Shown: positions 1 through 10,668 of the stretch, piece after piece
Layout: each line of letters begins with the position of its first letter
Position numbering within the stretch: the first letter of the stretch is position 1
Program-made: the position numbers and the translations under genes
Assembly: GCA_032718475.1 (NCBI GenBank)
Contig: JAUCBJ010000389.1
Span: forward strand, 1-42,908
DNA length: 42,908 nucleotides
Origin: Nemertoderma westbladi
Taxonomy: Eukaryota; Xenacoelomorpha; Nemertodermatida; Nemertodermatidae
Direction: 5' to 3'
The notes under the pieces: model-generated
The model's database searches: none
Seen by the model: only the letters and a program-made list of their open reading frames with translations
Told to the model about the DNA's origin: nothing

Positions 1-171
1 GGAGAATGGCTTAAAGTAGTACTAACTCGCGAACGTAAGATACGTCGGTACCTCTTCGACCTATGTAAAAAACGCGTAATTAACGGACCTCGCTATAACT
101 ATCTAGCCCCGACGGGAAGTAAACCTGGTTTTCTCTACGGCCTCCACAAAATACTTTTGCTTTTATCATAA
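1..171 (+). pseudogene. Penelope-like element reverse transcriptase fragment
   Basis: Frame 1 is open from the first base to a TAA at about 169-171 and ends with the string YLAPTGSKPGFLYGLHKI. The pattern (R/A)PTGSxPxxLYGLxK(V/I)(H)K is the conserved block near the N-terminal side of the RT domain in Penelope-like elements, and the basic stretch before it (RERKIRRYLFDL) fits too. Homology stops right after the HKI motif, so this is a fragment that begins outside the window. No catalytic RT motif is present. An intron or deletion after HKI cannot be told apart here. Confidence 0.5.
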
Positions 172-613
172 TTGATTGGTGTAATATTACATTATTTTAT
201 GTCTATGTAATGAATCAGATATACACCCTCACTGTAAACTCATTAAAATTAATGTTGTTCACCAAATAGAACGTGCATTACTTATAAAGAAAATGAGAAC
301 ACGAAAGAGTTGTATTTCGTTTGAAGAAATAAATTACTATATACAGAAAATATTCTTAACTCATGTATACATTGATTACGATTGGGAACAAGATATCAAG
401 TCCATTACAGTTTAGAAACACCAATTGGGAGAATTAGAATTAAAGGGCGTAAATGCTGCACCCGCATTCGACAGCCACTGCCTTCAGCCGTTATATACGT
501 TAAGCGAAATCAGCAGGTTACAGTATGCGGCAGGCTATTCGCAGGATACTATTTAGTTTGTGAATGTGTTTGCACCACAGCAGGACAGTTTCTATCTCTA
601 AACGGCCTACTAC
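172..613. other. No gene recognised
   Basis: AT-rich sequence after the Penelope-like scrap. Short open frames on both strands have no recognisable domain or codon signal. I see no repeat or RNA gene here. Confidence 0.4.
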
Positions 614-812
614 ATTGCAACTGCATATTAAGATGCTATGATGGCTTAACAAAAAAAATATGTGCCACAACCATGCAATCCACAATTTATTTGCTGTGTT
701 ACAGCGTGCATTAACAATGCTATGCCTGATTATCAACAACGTGGCACCGCAACAACTCCCTACCCCCCACGACTTTCGCGTTCTCCAAGTCCAGTGTCCT
801 TTAGACGGACCA
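614..812 (-). mobile_element. Degenerate 3' end of RTE-like element (copy 1)
   Basis: Bases 707-810 align, with gaps, to the 3' coding end of the full-length RTE-like copy at 7273-10657: shared blocks are GCACCGC(C)ACAACTCCCTA and CCAGTGTCCTTTA. A second short stretch at about 605-650 (CTACTAC, then CATTGCAACTGCAT) repeats the 3' terminus of the same family, so the tip seems to be partly duplicated. It is much more diverged than the other copies, hence older. Confidence 0.6.
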
Positions 813-1049
813 AAATATAAAGTAGTGAACAATTTTCAACAAATTTGAAAGTTAATTAAAAATGATCTGATTACTATAAATGGCTGTTTAGTATTCTCTA
901 CGTAGGCAAAAAATGAAAAATACAAGTAACCAGCACCTTTCAGTTTGAACACAAAAATTTTAATTGTATTATACGATGCTATAAATTCACATTTATAGGT
1001 TTTCTGGGCGCTGCGCTGATTCTAATTGAAGACATTTCTAATTTTCCAT

Positions 1050-1800
1050 TGCTACTTGTAATATGGCAAATTTTGGAGCTAGCACCAAATTTCGTACCCA
1101 TCACCAAAAAGTACATGTTTGAGATTTCCATTGCTGTTTTTATTGATTCCATCGGATTGATGACCCTCATAAACCCGTATAACGAATGAAACAAGATGAT
1201 ACTATCTTTGGATCAGTTTGCTTATTTTCAAAAATTTGGTGCTGGCACAACAATTGTCACCCACCGGCGAAAATTACAAGTTTGAGAACTCCTATGCAAT
1301 TTTTACTTATTCCATTTAATTCAGAACCCTCACAAACTCGTATAAAGAAAGATAAAAGGTGAAACAATCAATTGATTTATTTGATTAGTTTCAAAATTTT
1401 GTGCTAGCACAAAACTTAGCACCCACTTCCGAAAAATACAAGTTTGAGATGTCTAGTTAGATAATTATTTATTCCATACAATTCAGAAAATTCGAGAAAA
1501 TGCGAGAAGTAGTAAGTAGTCACAATCAATTGTATTATGGAATGGATTTTCAAAATTTCGTCCTGGCACTAAATTTAAAATACATGTTTGATATGACTGG
1601 TGCAACTCATATATATTACATCGAAACCAGAACCCCCCAGAAAACTGGTTCAAACAATCTATTTACAAAATTGACATTTAAAATATGGTGCGGCACCAAA
1701 ATTTGGCACCCTCCGAAAAAAATGTTAAAATTTCTAGCTTATTTTAAATATGAATTCCATCTTATTGCAAACACCAAAGAAACCGGTTTATATTGAAAAT
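1050..1800. repeat. Degenerate tandem repeat, about five units of 141-163 bp
   Basis: The block 'ACA(A/T)GTTTGAGAT' recurs near 1112, 1274, 1437, 1581 and, weakly, 1722. Each time it is preceded by a GTGCTxGCAC...AxxTTxGCACCC block and (A/C)GAAAAA, and in the first three units followed by TTATTCCAT, CAATTCAGAA and CTCATAAAC-like blocks. Spacing is about 162, 163, 144 and 141 bases. Units have diverged strongly, which suggests an old minisatellite or an internally repetitive element. The 98-codon open frame at 1500-1796 runs through it and is not a gene. Confidence 0.6.
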
Positions 1801-2014
1801 GGAGATGTTACAAATCATATTTCATAAAATGTAAATTTCAAAAAAACGTCTCAAAAAAAGTACCAAAAGTAGGGTTAAAAAATGGTGCTATAACTCGAAA
1901 ACTTACAAATATTTTTACAAACCGTTTTCACTATTAGGAAGACAATCAATTTTTAGGAAAAGTCATACAATTTCAGATTCCCCACTACTTTTGTTTCAGA
2001 GTTATAATAAAAAA

Positions 2015-2045
2015 CCACGGGGGTCATGCTGACCCCGTCCCCCGG
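2015..2045. repeat. Short GC-rich hairpin
   Basis: An inverted repeat of CGGGGGTCA / TGACCCCG with a loop of about two bases sits in otherwise AT-rich DNA, a few bases left of an RTE fragment. Its role is unknown. Confidence 0.4.
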
Positions 2046-2054
2046 GTTTAATAG

Positions 2055-2440
2055 GGTTAAGTTTCCGACATATCCTATGTGACCTCCAAATCCTGGACAG
2101 CTCATTCAATGCTGCCAATGTCTTTCCCTTACGTATTCGAAGGTCTTCACCTGACCTCTGGATCCATGAACCCCTTTAGCAGAAGTCATCCACATGTTCA
2201 AGCAAACGACACCCAGCTTATCATCCATTACACGTTCAGACATTTCCTGAGGACTTTCAAAGTTAACTGATAAAATTTTGGACTTATTGCAGATAACAAA
2301 TAGACCAAAACTAGAAGCAGTCTGTTCTAATGAGCTGAGGACCCGTTGGCCTCCCTCTAATAATTCTGAGAGTGTACTCCTAGGTCATCAGCAAAGTGTC
2401 GATCAGTTAGGTACTTGGTTGGATTTCCTTGACTTCTGGA
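2055..2440 (-). mobile_element. RTE-like internal fragment (copy 2)
   Basis: Collinear with 7765-8155 of the full-length RTE-like copy: CTTCCAAATCCTGGA, CCCTTACGTATTCGAAGGTC, CATCCACATG and CAAAGTTAACTG blocks occur in the same order. It covers the RT thumb and the region just after the FADD motif on the minus strand. Several small indels break the frame. Neither element end is present, so it is a remnant. Confidence 0.8.
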
Positions 2441-3202
2441 GCCGGTAGTGGGTATGTACCAGGATAGTACGCTAAATAAATAAATGTTAGCGGATTTCGT
2501 ATAAAAACCCAAATGAATTTCATTCAACGCTTTATTTCAAAATCAACTCGTATTTTGAGGTGCGAGAACTTAGTTTGTGGTAATTTTGAGTTACTGCAAT
2601 AGTATTCCGCAATGATTGGCAAGTTTCACGCAAACATTCCAAATAATGGGATGGATGGCTGGATTAAAATACCTAAACTTAGGGTTAAAAAGGAAGTTCA
2701 AACTGACAGTATGATACACAAAAGGGAAAGCTGCTACAGTAGCTGAAGTTTATCTGTCACACAATCATCCCATAATAATAATTAATTGAAAAATAATTAG
2801 TTTGTCAATCCTTTTTAATATATATACTCGTCAATTCTTTTGTTTGCTATTGAACTGTTTTTTTTTTCTAATTTGACAGGCTTTCGTTGGGGTAATTGGA
2901 TTTCGTATTTAGCAGCTGGTGGGATAAAATGTATTCATAAATATGAAACCATCAATTAAATGTTATCGTGATGAAGTTGAAGGGGTTAGACTGAACCTTC
3001 ATAATTAATGCAAACTGCCCGTAAAGAAATTAAGCAGCTCTATTCAAATGTCAGTACTTTAATAAATGGAGTATCTTCTTCAGCTTCACGTCCTGTCTTA
3101 GATTGAGTACGTATACCTTACTCAACCACCTAGTTCGGTTGGTTTTGTTTGTAGCGGTCGGAGCGGTTCACAATTAAATATTAAATTAATAAATTGTACA
3201 TT
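2441..3202. other. No gene recognised
   Basis: AT-rich sequence with T and A runs. No open frame with recognisable content and no clear repeat. Confidence 0.4.
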
Positions 3203-3212
3203 GGCTATGGCC

Positions 3213-3312
3213 AAGGACTACTATATACTCAAGGACTGGCACAGCAGTAATCCGGACCCCGCTAGCGGTGTCCGGATTACTGCTGTGCCAGTCCTTTAGT
3301 ATAGTAGTCCTT
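3213..3312. mobile_element. 100-bp near-perfect palindrome with 10-bp target duplication
   Basis: The segment begins AAGGACTACTATA and ends TATAGTAGTCCTT. The arms pair through GGACTGGCACAGCAGTAATC and GTCCGGATTACTGCTGTGCC to a centre at CCCGCTAGCGGT. It is flanked on both sides by GGCTATGGCC (3203-3212 and 3313-3322; TTGGCTATGGCC if two bases shared with the element end are counted). Perfect termini plus a direct repeat of 10 bases are what a small hairpin MITE leaves; the TSD length is reminiscent of Mutator-like elements, but no family can be assigned. Confidence 0.65.
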
Positions 3313-3322
3313 GGCTATGGCC

Positions 3323-4124
3323 TATCCTGTTAGGGTGTACAGTAATACGCTACCGGTACATCAAGTACAGATCAGCCAGTGCACCATGATCTTCTTCAAA
3401 CAGCCGTTCTGCCTAAAGACTAAACACTATGTAGTGTTGATAATGTAGATTAATGGTTGGAGAATTTGATAGTGGTTCCTGTAATAATTTTGTAGCGACC
3501 TTTAAAAAAAAGACGTTTCTGGTTCACTTTGGTTAACGAACATTAAATTTCCTTATTTCGACCTCACGGTTTTCTACAGAGTAATTAATAAATTTAAATA
3601 AAATTTGTGTAAAATAACCACAATTTACGGGTACGTAACTCAAGACGAACAATATTTGTAGGGTAGGTTTTACAGTATTATTGAGTGGTGCAAAAGGTTA
3701 TGCATGACATTATTGTTAAGATGGCATTTATCATCCAAAATTTGAATTCTAATTTATAATTATGGTTATAAAGCAAAGTTAAATAACGGTATGAACATCT
3801 ATGTTTAACATAGAGTATAAAACGTTAAGAAGAGATTGTGATTGGTGATTGAGAAGAGATTAAGAAGAAATTGAGATCCCCCATTTAATGAAATACAATT
3901 TCATTATTAAATTTAAAATTAAACAATAAAACAATTTTACAAAATTTCATAAAATTCGATTTGAAATAAGGCAAAAATAAATTAAGAATGCTATATGAAT
4001 ATTTAAAAAAATGTAGACTGGATTTTTGTTCAATGGGGTGGATAATGTGGTGGATTCATGTTAATGGAAGCCTGACCGCGATGGATAATAATCAACTAAA
4101 GACGTTGGCAACTTCCAGTTCATT
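3323..4124. other. No gene recognised
   Basis: AT-rich sequence. A purine-rich short repeat (AGAAGAGATTAAGAAGAAATTGAGAT) lies near 3838-3875. The right end may hold an unreadable upstream part of the LINE relic that starts near 4125. Confidence 0.35.
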
Positions 4125-4555
4125 GACAATGGATAGAGAGCAGCAGGAAAGATATAGAAGTTAGGAAAGCAAAGATCGTGAGTTCTATCAAAAATGGATA
4201 CCATCTGGTAATCAGAAGTCACCTGAAGACCAAGTTTTATAGAGCCGCAGTGGAAAGTGTGTTTTTATACGGGGGTGAGTGATATGTGGACACTGACGAA
4301 ATCACTTGAATAATGAATTAATGGTTGCTACACAAGACTACTAAGGGCAGCCCTAAACATCAGCTGGACACAACACATGACAAACGCCGAGCTCTATGGT
4401 ATTATACCACCTGTATCAACCACCCTCCGTGAACGGAAATTAAGATTCAGTGGGCACTGCAGGAGAAGTAAACATTAGTATATACCAGATCTACTTTTCT
4501 GGCAACCAGCTCAATGAAGGCATAGCCGTGGACAACCGGCTACTACACACATATA
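4125..4555 (+). pseudogene. Decayed LINE reverse transcriptase C-terminal region
   Basis: Across three frames the plus strand reads the usual order of an RTE/CR1-type C-terminus: a segment ending VRKAK with a following FYRAAVESVFLYGG (the strand after the thumb, normally RAAVxxxLLYG), then a stretch with MTNAELYGIIPPVSTTLRER, then KLRFSGHCRRSK and LLFWQPAQ. These match IS..ELYG..P.STT.R.RRLRF.GHCRR and the final LLWQP block. Many stops and frameshifts show it is dead. It differs clearly from the RTE-like family that is repeated elsewhere in this window. Confidence 0.65.
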
Positions 4556-5896
4556 TGTATATATATAATTATTATCATGCCCTATAGAGGCACCAAAAAT
4601 AGTAAAAGAATAAAGAGCAAATATCATTAAATCTAAAATTGTGAGCATATCCAATTCCGCCTCACCAACCCCCATAAAGTGGGAAAGAGCGCCTTTAAGC
4701 AATAGTGGGGAGTACGAGATAGATTGCCAATCAACCTCGTATCACCCCCAATAAACGGGGACAACAAACCCCAAAGGGCCTCACACAATAGAGGTTAGAG
4801 GTCAATTACCTCAAGGAGAGAGAGTAACAGCAGGGGGGGGGGGGGGGGGGGGGGGAAACACTCCCGCAGAGGAAAGGCGAGAATTAGGTAGTCGGCCAAT
4901 GGGGGGACAGCAGGGCATCAGCTGAGTAACACGGCCAAAGGTAGTGTAGTATATTACCGGTCGGTGTTATTCAATCGCTCAGTTATCTCAGTACAGTCAT
5001 GGCAGTACGGTGACAGTTTAAGACCGTCACCGCCGTCACCCATATTACCGGTCTATTAACATATATTACCGTTGCTATCTGCTATTGTATTTACATCTGT
5101 ACATCACATATATATCTATATTATTAAGAACGTCGGAACAACAAATTCCTTTTCCATCACACGGTGCGGCTGACGCGTACATAAACAACACCGGTCGGGA
5201 TTCTCGGATCCCGTCACAAAAATAAAAAAAATAACTTATACTATATATGTACCATATAGGTTTTTTAGAATGAGTTATATCTGGCGTTGCTCATCAGTGT
5301 TCATGGCCCATTGGCGCAATGACCTGCCGTTATGGGTGCAGGAATTGAGATGGTACAGTGTAGCCGGCTGATCACACATCATAGAATTGTTCTCCTGGTG
5401 GAAGTCCTGATTCAGCCGACTCAGAGGTGATACCCATGTGTAGCATAGTGACCAATCTGTTAGGGCGCAAGGTTTGGAACAGTCTATTTCGAGTCAATCA
5501 ATGCAGAACTAGTCCAGAAATCTGGGTTGATTTCGTTTATTTTTAGTGAGTGACACATCTTTATACCTTTTGAATTCAGCGGTATGCAACAGATTGAGTT
5601 GCTCAACTAGATCGATTATAAGATCTACATATAGCTACAGCGAGAAGGCTCTGTGCAGATTTGTGCACCCGAATTACCCTTTTAATTTCATTTTGTCAAA
5701 TTGGTGTAAGTTCGAAGCTACAAAAAAAGGCCATGGCAAGACCAAGGCAATAAGTAACAATTCGGGGCATTTTGATTTTGAATAATTTAACTGCAGTTGA
5801 AACTGAAAGTATGTGAGGGGATCTGAGTGAGTACCTGAATAGAACATTATGAATATAACAAACAAAACAAACAAACAAACAATTTCAGATAATATT
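4556..5896. other. No gene recognised; contains a 23-G run
   Basis: Mixed-composition spacer. The only distinct features are ATATAT runs near 4553-4568 and a homopolymer of 23 G at 4833-4855. Short open frames on both strands lack recognisable domains. Confidence 0.4.
4833..4855 (+). repeat. Poly(G) tract, 23 bases
   Basis: An uninterrupted run of 23 G preceded by GTAACAGCA. Similar tracts of 21-24 identical G or C occur at 19461-19481, 20636-20659 and 29411-29431. Confidence 0.9.
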
Positions 5897-6071
5897 ATTA
5901 GAATAGAAAATGCATAAAGTCTGTAAGTAGTAAGAACCTACTGGTACTGCAATAACCGGTAATACATACCAATGTATGTGAAGTCATCATATGTGATATT
6001 CTGATCATATTTTACAGACATATGATCATATTCTACAACTACTTACAGACTTTATGCATTTTCTATTCTAA
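5897..6071. mobile_element. MITE-like inverted-repeat element, about 170 bp
   Basis: Left arm GAATAGAAAATGCATAAAGT... and right arm ...ACTTTATGCATTTTCTATTC are exact reverse complements over about 31 bases (left near 5900-5930, right near 6039-6069). Both ends are flanked by TA (TTA before, TAA after). A TA duplication would fit a Tc1/mariner-type MITE. A second inner inverted repeat around CATATGATCATATTC strengthens the hairpin. No coding content. Confidence 0.6.
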
Positions 6072-7079
6072 AATATATATTTTGCAGTCTTGTACAATAA
6101 TGTGTTAATTTATATTTGTATATTTAGTATTGCCTTACTTCTTCGCTGAAGATGAGTTATTGATTAAATCGAAACGATCGAATATTATTATAATTTCCGC
6201 TAATACTATTATATATTGTGAAACTAAGATAACCCTTTGGGACTTTACTTCGATTATTAATTATATGGCGTTGAATTTGGGGGTGGGATGTTGGTGAGAT
6301 GGGGGAAGTATATGGTATTATTGCACACTAATGGTGGGGGTTTTTTCTCAAATATATCAACAGGGAGGTTGTATGTAGGTAGGAAAATAATATTTACAGT
6401 TTGTGATATTTTGTAACACTGTTCTCTATTATTTACTATTATTTCTTGTTTTTTTATAGTATCCAACCTAAATCAAATCAGTGTTGCGTTGATGAGTGTA
6501 CACACAGTTACTTTTTAAATTTATATTAGCTAATGTTACCAACCTGGTATCCACTCATATTCTCCAAATACTTGATTTTATCCTTTATTATAAACATCAC
6601 TGCCCGCAGAATAAATGACATGAACAGATTTGTGTGAATAATGTTTCTTGGGGTTCTCAGTGTTCTGCAAAAAACGAATTGTCAATAACTATTATTATTT
6701 TATAACAAATACACTTATTAAGGCTGCTAGTATTCCAATAAAATTGTAGCCCTAGTACTTTATAAATACAGTAATATAGAGCACAAAATATTGCTATTCG
6801 CTTTATCCTATGTTGCTCTATTTGGGGAGAGTTAAAGACAAAGTGCGATTGTCCAATGTAAAAAATAGGATATGCAACTTAAGACTGACTGTTCGATAGA
6901 AGGTGATAATAAACAGGGGAGTGTCATGGGAGAGTGCCTGAACTGGCTTAGCGACTCTGATGAGGCCTAAACGGTAATGTAGTTAAATGCGTTGTTTCAA
7001 CCTCCACTCACTAAAGTTCTCCCCCATTCTTTTTCACTTCTGAACATCATTTTATTTTAAATTTTAAATATTTTTACCT
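6072..7079. other. No gene recognised
   Basis: AT-rich spacer with T-rich stretches. No domain, repeat family or RNA signal was found. The upstream part of the Gypsy pol relic may extend here but is not readable. Confidence 0.4.
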
Positions 7080-7272
7080 GTAATTAGGCCAACCCTTTAA
7101 ACTGCAACCACACATGTTTTTACTCATGCTCTTACTCATACTCATCTCTGTTATCTCCTTTGGAAGATTCCATCAAAGGGCTTAAGGACCAAGAAAGAGT
7201 TTCCTGGACTCCAGAACTTCGCATTGATTTTAAGCATGCACAGGATTCCCTACGTTCTCCAACAACAATCAC
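7080..7272 (+). pseudogene. Ty3/Gypsy pol, RT/RNase H junction (left part of split element)
   Basis: The plus-strand frame containing SSLLSPLEDSIKGLKDQ, then VSWTPELRIDFKHAQDSL, is the connector between RT and RNase H in Ty3/Gypsy polyproteins (L..PL.......W.......F...K..L..). A TAG lies upstream near 7087. The frame runs straight into the TSD at 7262-7272 and continues in the same frame after 10668, where the RNase H domain starts. The element was cut by the RTE insertion. Upstream RT motifs are not recognisable in the window. Confidence 0.7.
7262..7272. repeat. Left 11-bp target-site duplication of full-length RTE
   Basis: ACAACAATCAC, identical to 10658-10668, directly precedes the TAC/TAG repeat tail of the RTE-like element. 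Together with the right copy it marks target-primed insertion into the Gypsy relic. Confidence 0.85.
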
Positions 7273-10200
7273 TACTACTACTACTAGGATCGGCATGCTG
7301 CATTGCAGCTGCATTTTTAAGAATGATGTTGCCGGCTTATCGACAAAATTGCACCGCCACAACTCCCTATCACCCATGACATTTGCTAGATCATCCGCAT
7401 CTTCAAGGCCAGTGTCCTTTAAGATGCGTCTCAAGAAAGTCATGGGCTGTCCACCATGCTTATTAACTCCATGAGGCTGCGAAAGTACAAGATTATGCAC
7501 TGGCTGGTCCTCACGGCGAAAGCAATGTCCTGCAAAGCGGAGGCGATTTTGTTCTAGTGTCAAGCTTGGGGGAACCAATGAGACACCTCCAATGTTATAT
7601 AGTGTCTGGTTGGAGATGTGTGCATTGTACTTGACACAATGAACCCGGCGTAGCATTCTTATGAATGTGCCATCCAGAGATTTGATGTCCTCAGCAGTTA
7701 GAGCCCAGCATGGACTCCCATAGAGGAGTACTGGAACTACTGCTGCTCTAAATAATCGGACCTTAAGTTTCCGATTAATTCTCGGTGACTTCCAAATCCT
7801 GGAAAGCCTATTCAAGGCTGCCCATGCCTTTCCCTTACGTATTCGAAGGTCCTCACCTGACCTCCGGATCCATGATCCCAGGTAACAGAAGTCATCCACA
7901 TGCTCAAGCATTCCATCTTTTGAGCTTATGCTCATCCGATCAGAGACTTGCTGAGGACTTTCAAAGTTAACTGTCAAAATTTTGGTCTTTCTGGAGTTAA
8001 TAAAAAGACCAACACTAGAAGCAGCATGTTCTAATGAGCTGAGGAGCCGTTGGGCTCCCTCTAGTGATTCTGAGAGTACTCCTAAGTCATCAGCAAAGTC
8101 TAGATCAGTTAGGTACTTGGCAGGATTTCCTCGACTTCTGGAGTCAGAAGGTGGAGTTATCATTACCCCATCATAATTATGATGATCTAAGGACATGCGT
8201 AGAACATAGTCAACAACAATTATGAACAAGAATGGTGCAAGTGTGTCTCCCCTGGAGGACGCCCCAGAACACTTCAAATGGTTCTGTGTCACCATCAACA
8301 GTAGACACAAATGTTGTCGAACCATCGTATACTGATCTGATTGCTGCAATAATTTCATCAGGAATCCCATATAATGAAAGTATGCTGAACATATGTGAGC
8401 GAGAGACTGAATCAAAGGCCTTGAAGAAGTCAACAAAGATAACAGCTAGATGCCTGTCATTCTTTTTTGATAACTCTTCAATTATCCTTCTAAGTGCCAA
8501 AATGGGCTCCATGGTCCCACGACCTTTACGGAACTCATTCTGATTTCCACTGAGCAGTCTCTCAATGGGATCCCTGATGCGATTTAATAGAATTCTATTG
8601 TATAGCTTTGCAGCAATCGAGATCAATGAGATTCCCTGAAAAGAACCATAGAGTATTAGGTTGCCCTTCTTGGGAACTGGCACCAACTTATTTGTTTTCA
8701 TTTCTTGTGGGACTCTTGTTGTTCGGTACATGTCTACTATGATGGGATAGATGAGCTTTAAACACTCAGGTATTTTAAAGACCTCAGGGGGAACACCATT
8801 TACTCCACTGGCACGATTGGTCTTAATGCTCTTTGCAGCAGCCTTCACTTCTGCAAAGGAGATATCACCAATGGGAATATCTGGGAGTACAGACTCAGAC
8901 ACTTTTACTTCTATAAAGTTATCAGGCAATACCCTGTCATTATTGAGGAGCTTTTCAAAGTGGGCCTTCCAACCATTGAGGCGATCGGCTGGTGATTCAG
9001 CCTGAACCTTGGTGGTTGGTTGGCTTTTTCGACCAGCATGCAAGTTGATCGATCTCCATGCCTGGGATGATTGCCTGCTGTCGTCAGCATCATTGATGGA
9101 ATCAACCTGTTGGTTTATTAGCTCCTGTAAATTAACAGAGTACTGCCTGTTCAGGGACTTAGATGCAGCCTTAACTGCATTCTTGGCCGTTGTAGTATGT
9201 TTGAGTCGGGACTCTTTCTGCGCCTTGTAGAGGTCATTTCGGCACTTCTGAATTTTGTTGTCAGTCCAGGGGGCCCGTTTCTTGTTTCGAGGGTATACAG
9301 GAACTGTTTCTGCAGCTGCTAACTTAACTGCCTCTGTGAAGGCAGTATAGCCCTCACAGTGATCTGCCGCCTCAGAGGCAAGAACCTCATACCTGTTGCT
9401 CAGCTATAGTGTGAAGCTGGATCTCACACTTGGCTGTTGCAACAGAGAGGACCAGTCATGCCGTGGCAAGGCAGATTTCGTTGTTCTGCTAGCACGCAGA
9501 CTAAGTCTTACCTTGGCCACAATAAGGCGGTGATCACTGGAGAAGGGTCGTAGTGTAAACAGTCTTGTATAGAGCTCCTGTATTTCCTACGAAACAGGAT
9601 ATGGTCTATCTGGGACTTGTCACCACTGGGTCCACTATGAGTCCACAGCTTTCCAGTTCGCTTCTTGAACTGGGTTCCAGCCGAAAACAATCCATTTCCA
9701 GAGATAAAATCCTGAAGATGGACGGAATTTTGGTTAACACTATTGCTATAGACCCAGGGCAATGTAGGTGATTGATGCAGACTTGCATTAAAGTCTCCCA
9801 GGAATGTTAAGAATGCATGCTGATCCACTCCATCAGTAGCTGCTTGTAGATTCTGGTAGAAATTTTCCACCTCCTCTACAGGGGCAACACTAGTTGGAGA
9901 GTAGCACACAATCAGAACCACCTTAGGAAACTTCTTAGCCAGTCTTCCAGAACATGAGAAGTGGCAACGGATGATGCGGTTAGAGATTTGGTCTATTTTG
10001 TCCAATGCTGCATGTGCAGTTGGATTCATCAATAGACCAATTCCACCATTGTCACTATCATCTGCTGAAGCGAGGGCGAGTCTCCAACCGCCCCCCATGT
10101 CCTTAAACAGAACCTCATCAGTCTGTCCAGTCTGCAGTCTGCACCCACTGCACTAAGAGAAAGCTTATCTGCCAAGGCAGTCAGCTCACCTTGTCGCATT

Positions 10201-10657
10201 GGGGACCCGAGTGTTAGGGTGTTTACTGAGGCTAGTCTAGTGACTTGCCTCAGATTCACCAATGGCTTTGTTGGTCGGGGTGGAACATGAGAGTAGCCTC
10301 CAACTCCAGAATCCCTCTCCCCCTCACAATCCGGCCTCCCTGGTGACCCAGGGTTTGGGCCAGAAAGGTCATCAGGAAAGGCACTCAAAGAATTGTTTGC
10401 CGCTCTCTCTCCAGAAGGGGGTGAGACAGGCAGCCGGTCAGGAGGTAACTGAGGCCTGTGAGGCCGATTGTCTCCAGTCATTCCACTGGCCTCTAGTGGC
10501 TGGACCTCCGCATTACTAATGTATTCCATAGTGGGGGTTGGGGGGTGCTTTTTTGCCGAGTCAGCTCTCGGGGCAAATACCACACCCTGGTTTGCCATTC
10601 CACAGGGTGGGTGTCGCAGTGGAGTCAGATATGAGGCCCATCACCCATATCTACTCT
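7273..10657 (-). mobile_element. Full-length RTE-like non-LTR retrotransposon (copy 3)
   Basis: A 3,385-bp minus-strand element bounded by an 11-bp TSD. Its 3' end (left) is a TAC/TAG trinucleotide repeat next to a conserved terminus with CATGCTGCATTGCAGCTGC, shared with copies at 14242 and 34424. The 5' end is at 10657. Length, a single ORF with AP-type endonuclease then RT, and a microsatellite-like tail fit the RTE clade. It sits inside the Ty3/Gypsy pol relic. Confidence 0.85.
7300..10598 (-). pseudogene. RTE-like endonuclease/reverse transcriptase polyprotein, frameshifted
   Basis: Order on the minus strand: a proline-rich N-terminal part from a start at 10598; endonuclease start (TLGSPMRQGELTALADKL near 10215-10170); endonuclease body 10098-9508 with FLGDFNASL and the IDHIL block; linker 9507-9044; RT 9043-8210 with the fingers (VPVPKKGN), NRIL, EFRKGRGT and IFVDFFKAFDSV; then 8436-7300 with GDTLAPFLF, the catalytic FADD, DDFCYLGSWI, LLYGSPCW and the C-terminal LRFAGHCFRRED. 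Catalytic FADD is kept. Frameshifts lie near 8250 (between the VLQG and GDTLAP blocks), near 10050-10150 and in the linker, so no continuous protein is made. In the element family this protein nicks DNA and reverse-transcribes the RNA at the nick. Confidence 0.85.
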
Positions 10658-10668
10658 ACAACAATCAC
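10658..10668. repeat. Right 11-bp target-site duplication of full-length RTE
   Basis: ACAACAATCAC, identical to 7262-7272. Insert plus one TSD is 3,396 bases, a multiple of three, so the Gypsy frame matches on both sides. Confidence 0.85.

Noticed and set aside
382-714. 110-codon frame
   Set aside because: No domain or codon signal, and it overlaps a decayed RTE 3' end.
7132-7300. C-terminal extension of the RTE frame (PILVVVVVIVVGERRE...) to 7132
   Set aside because: It reads through the (TAC)n tail and TSD into antisense Gypsy sequence and is absent from the other RTE copies.
7160-7474. 104-codon plus-strand frame from MEDSIKG
   Set aside because: Only the first 38 codons are Gypsy coding sequence; the rest is the antisense of the RTE tail.
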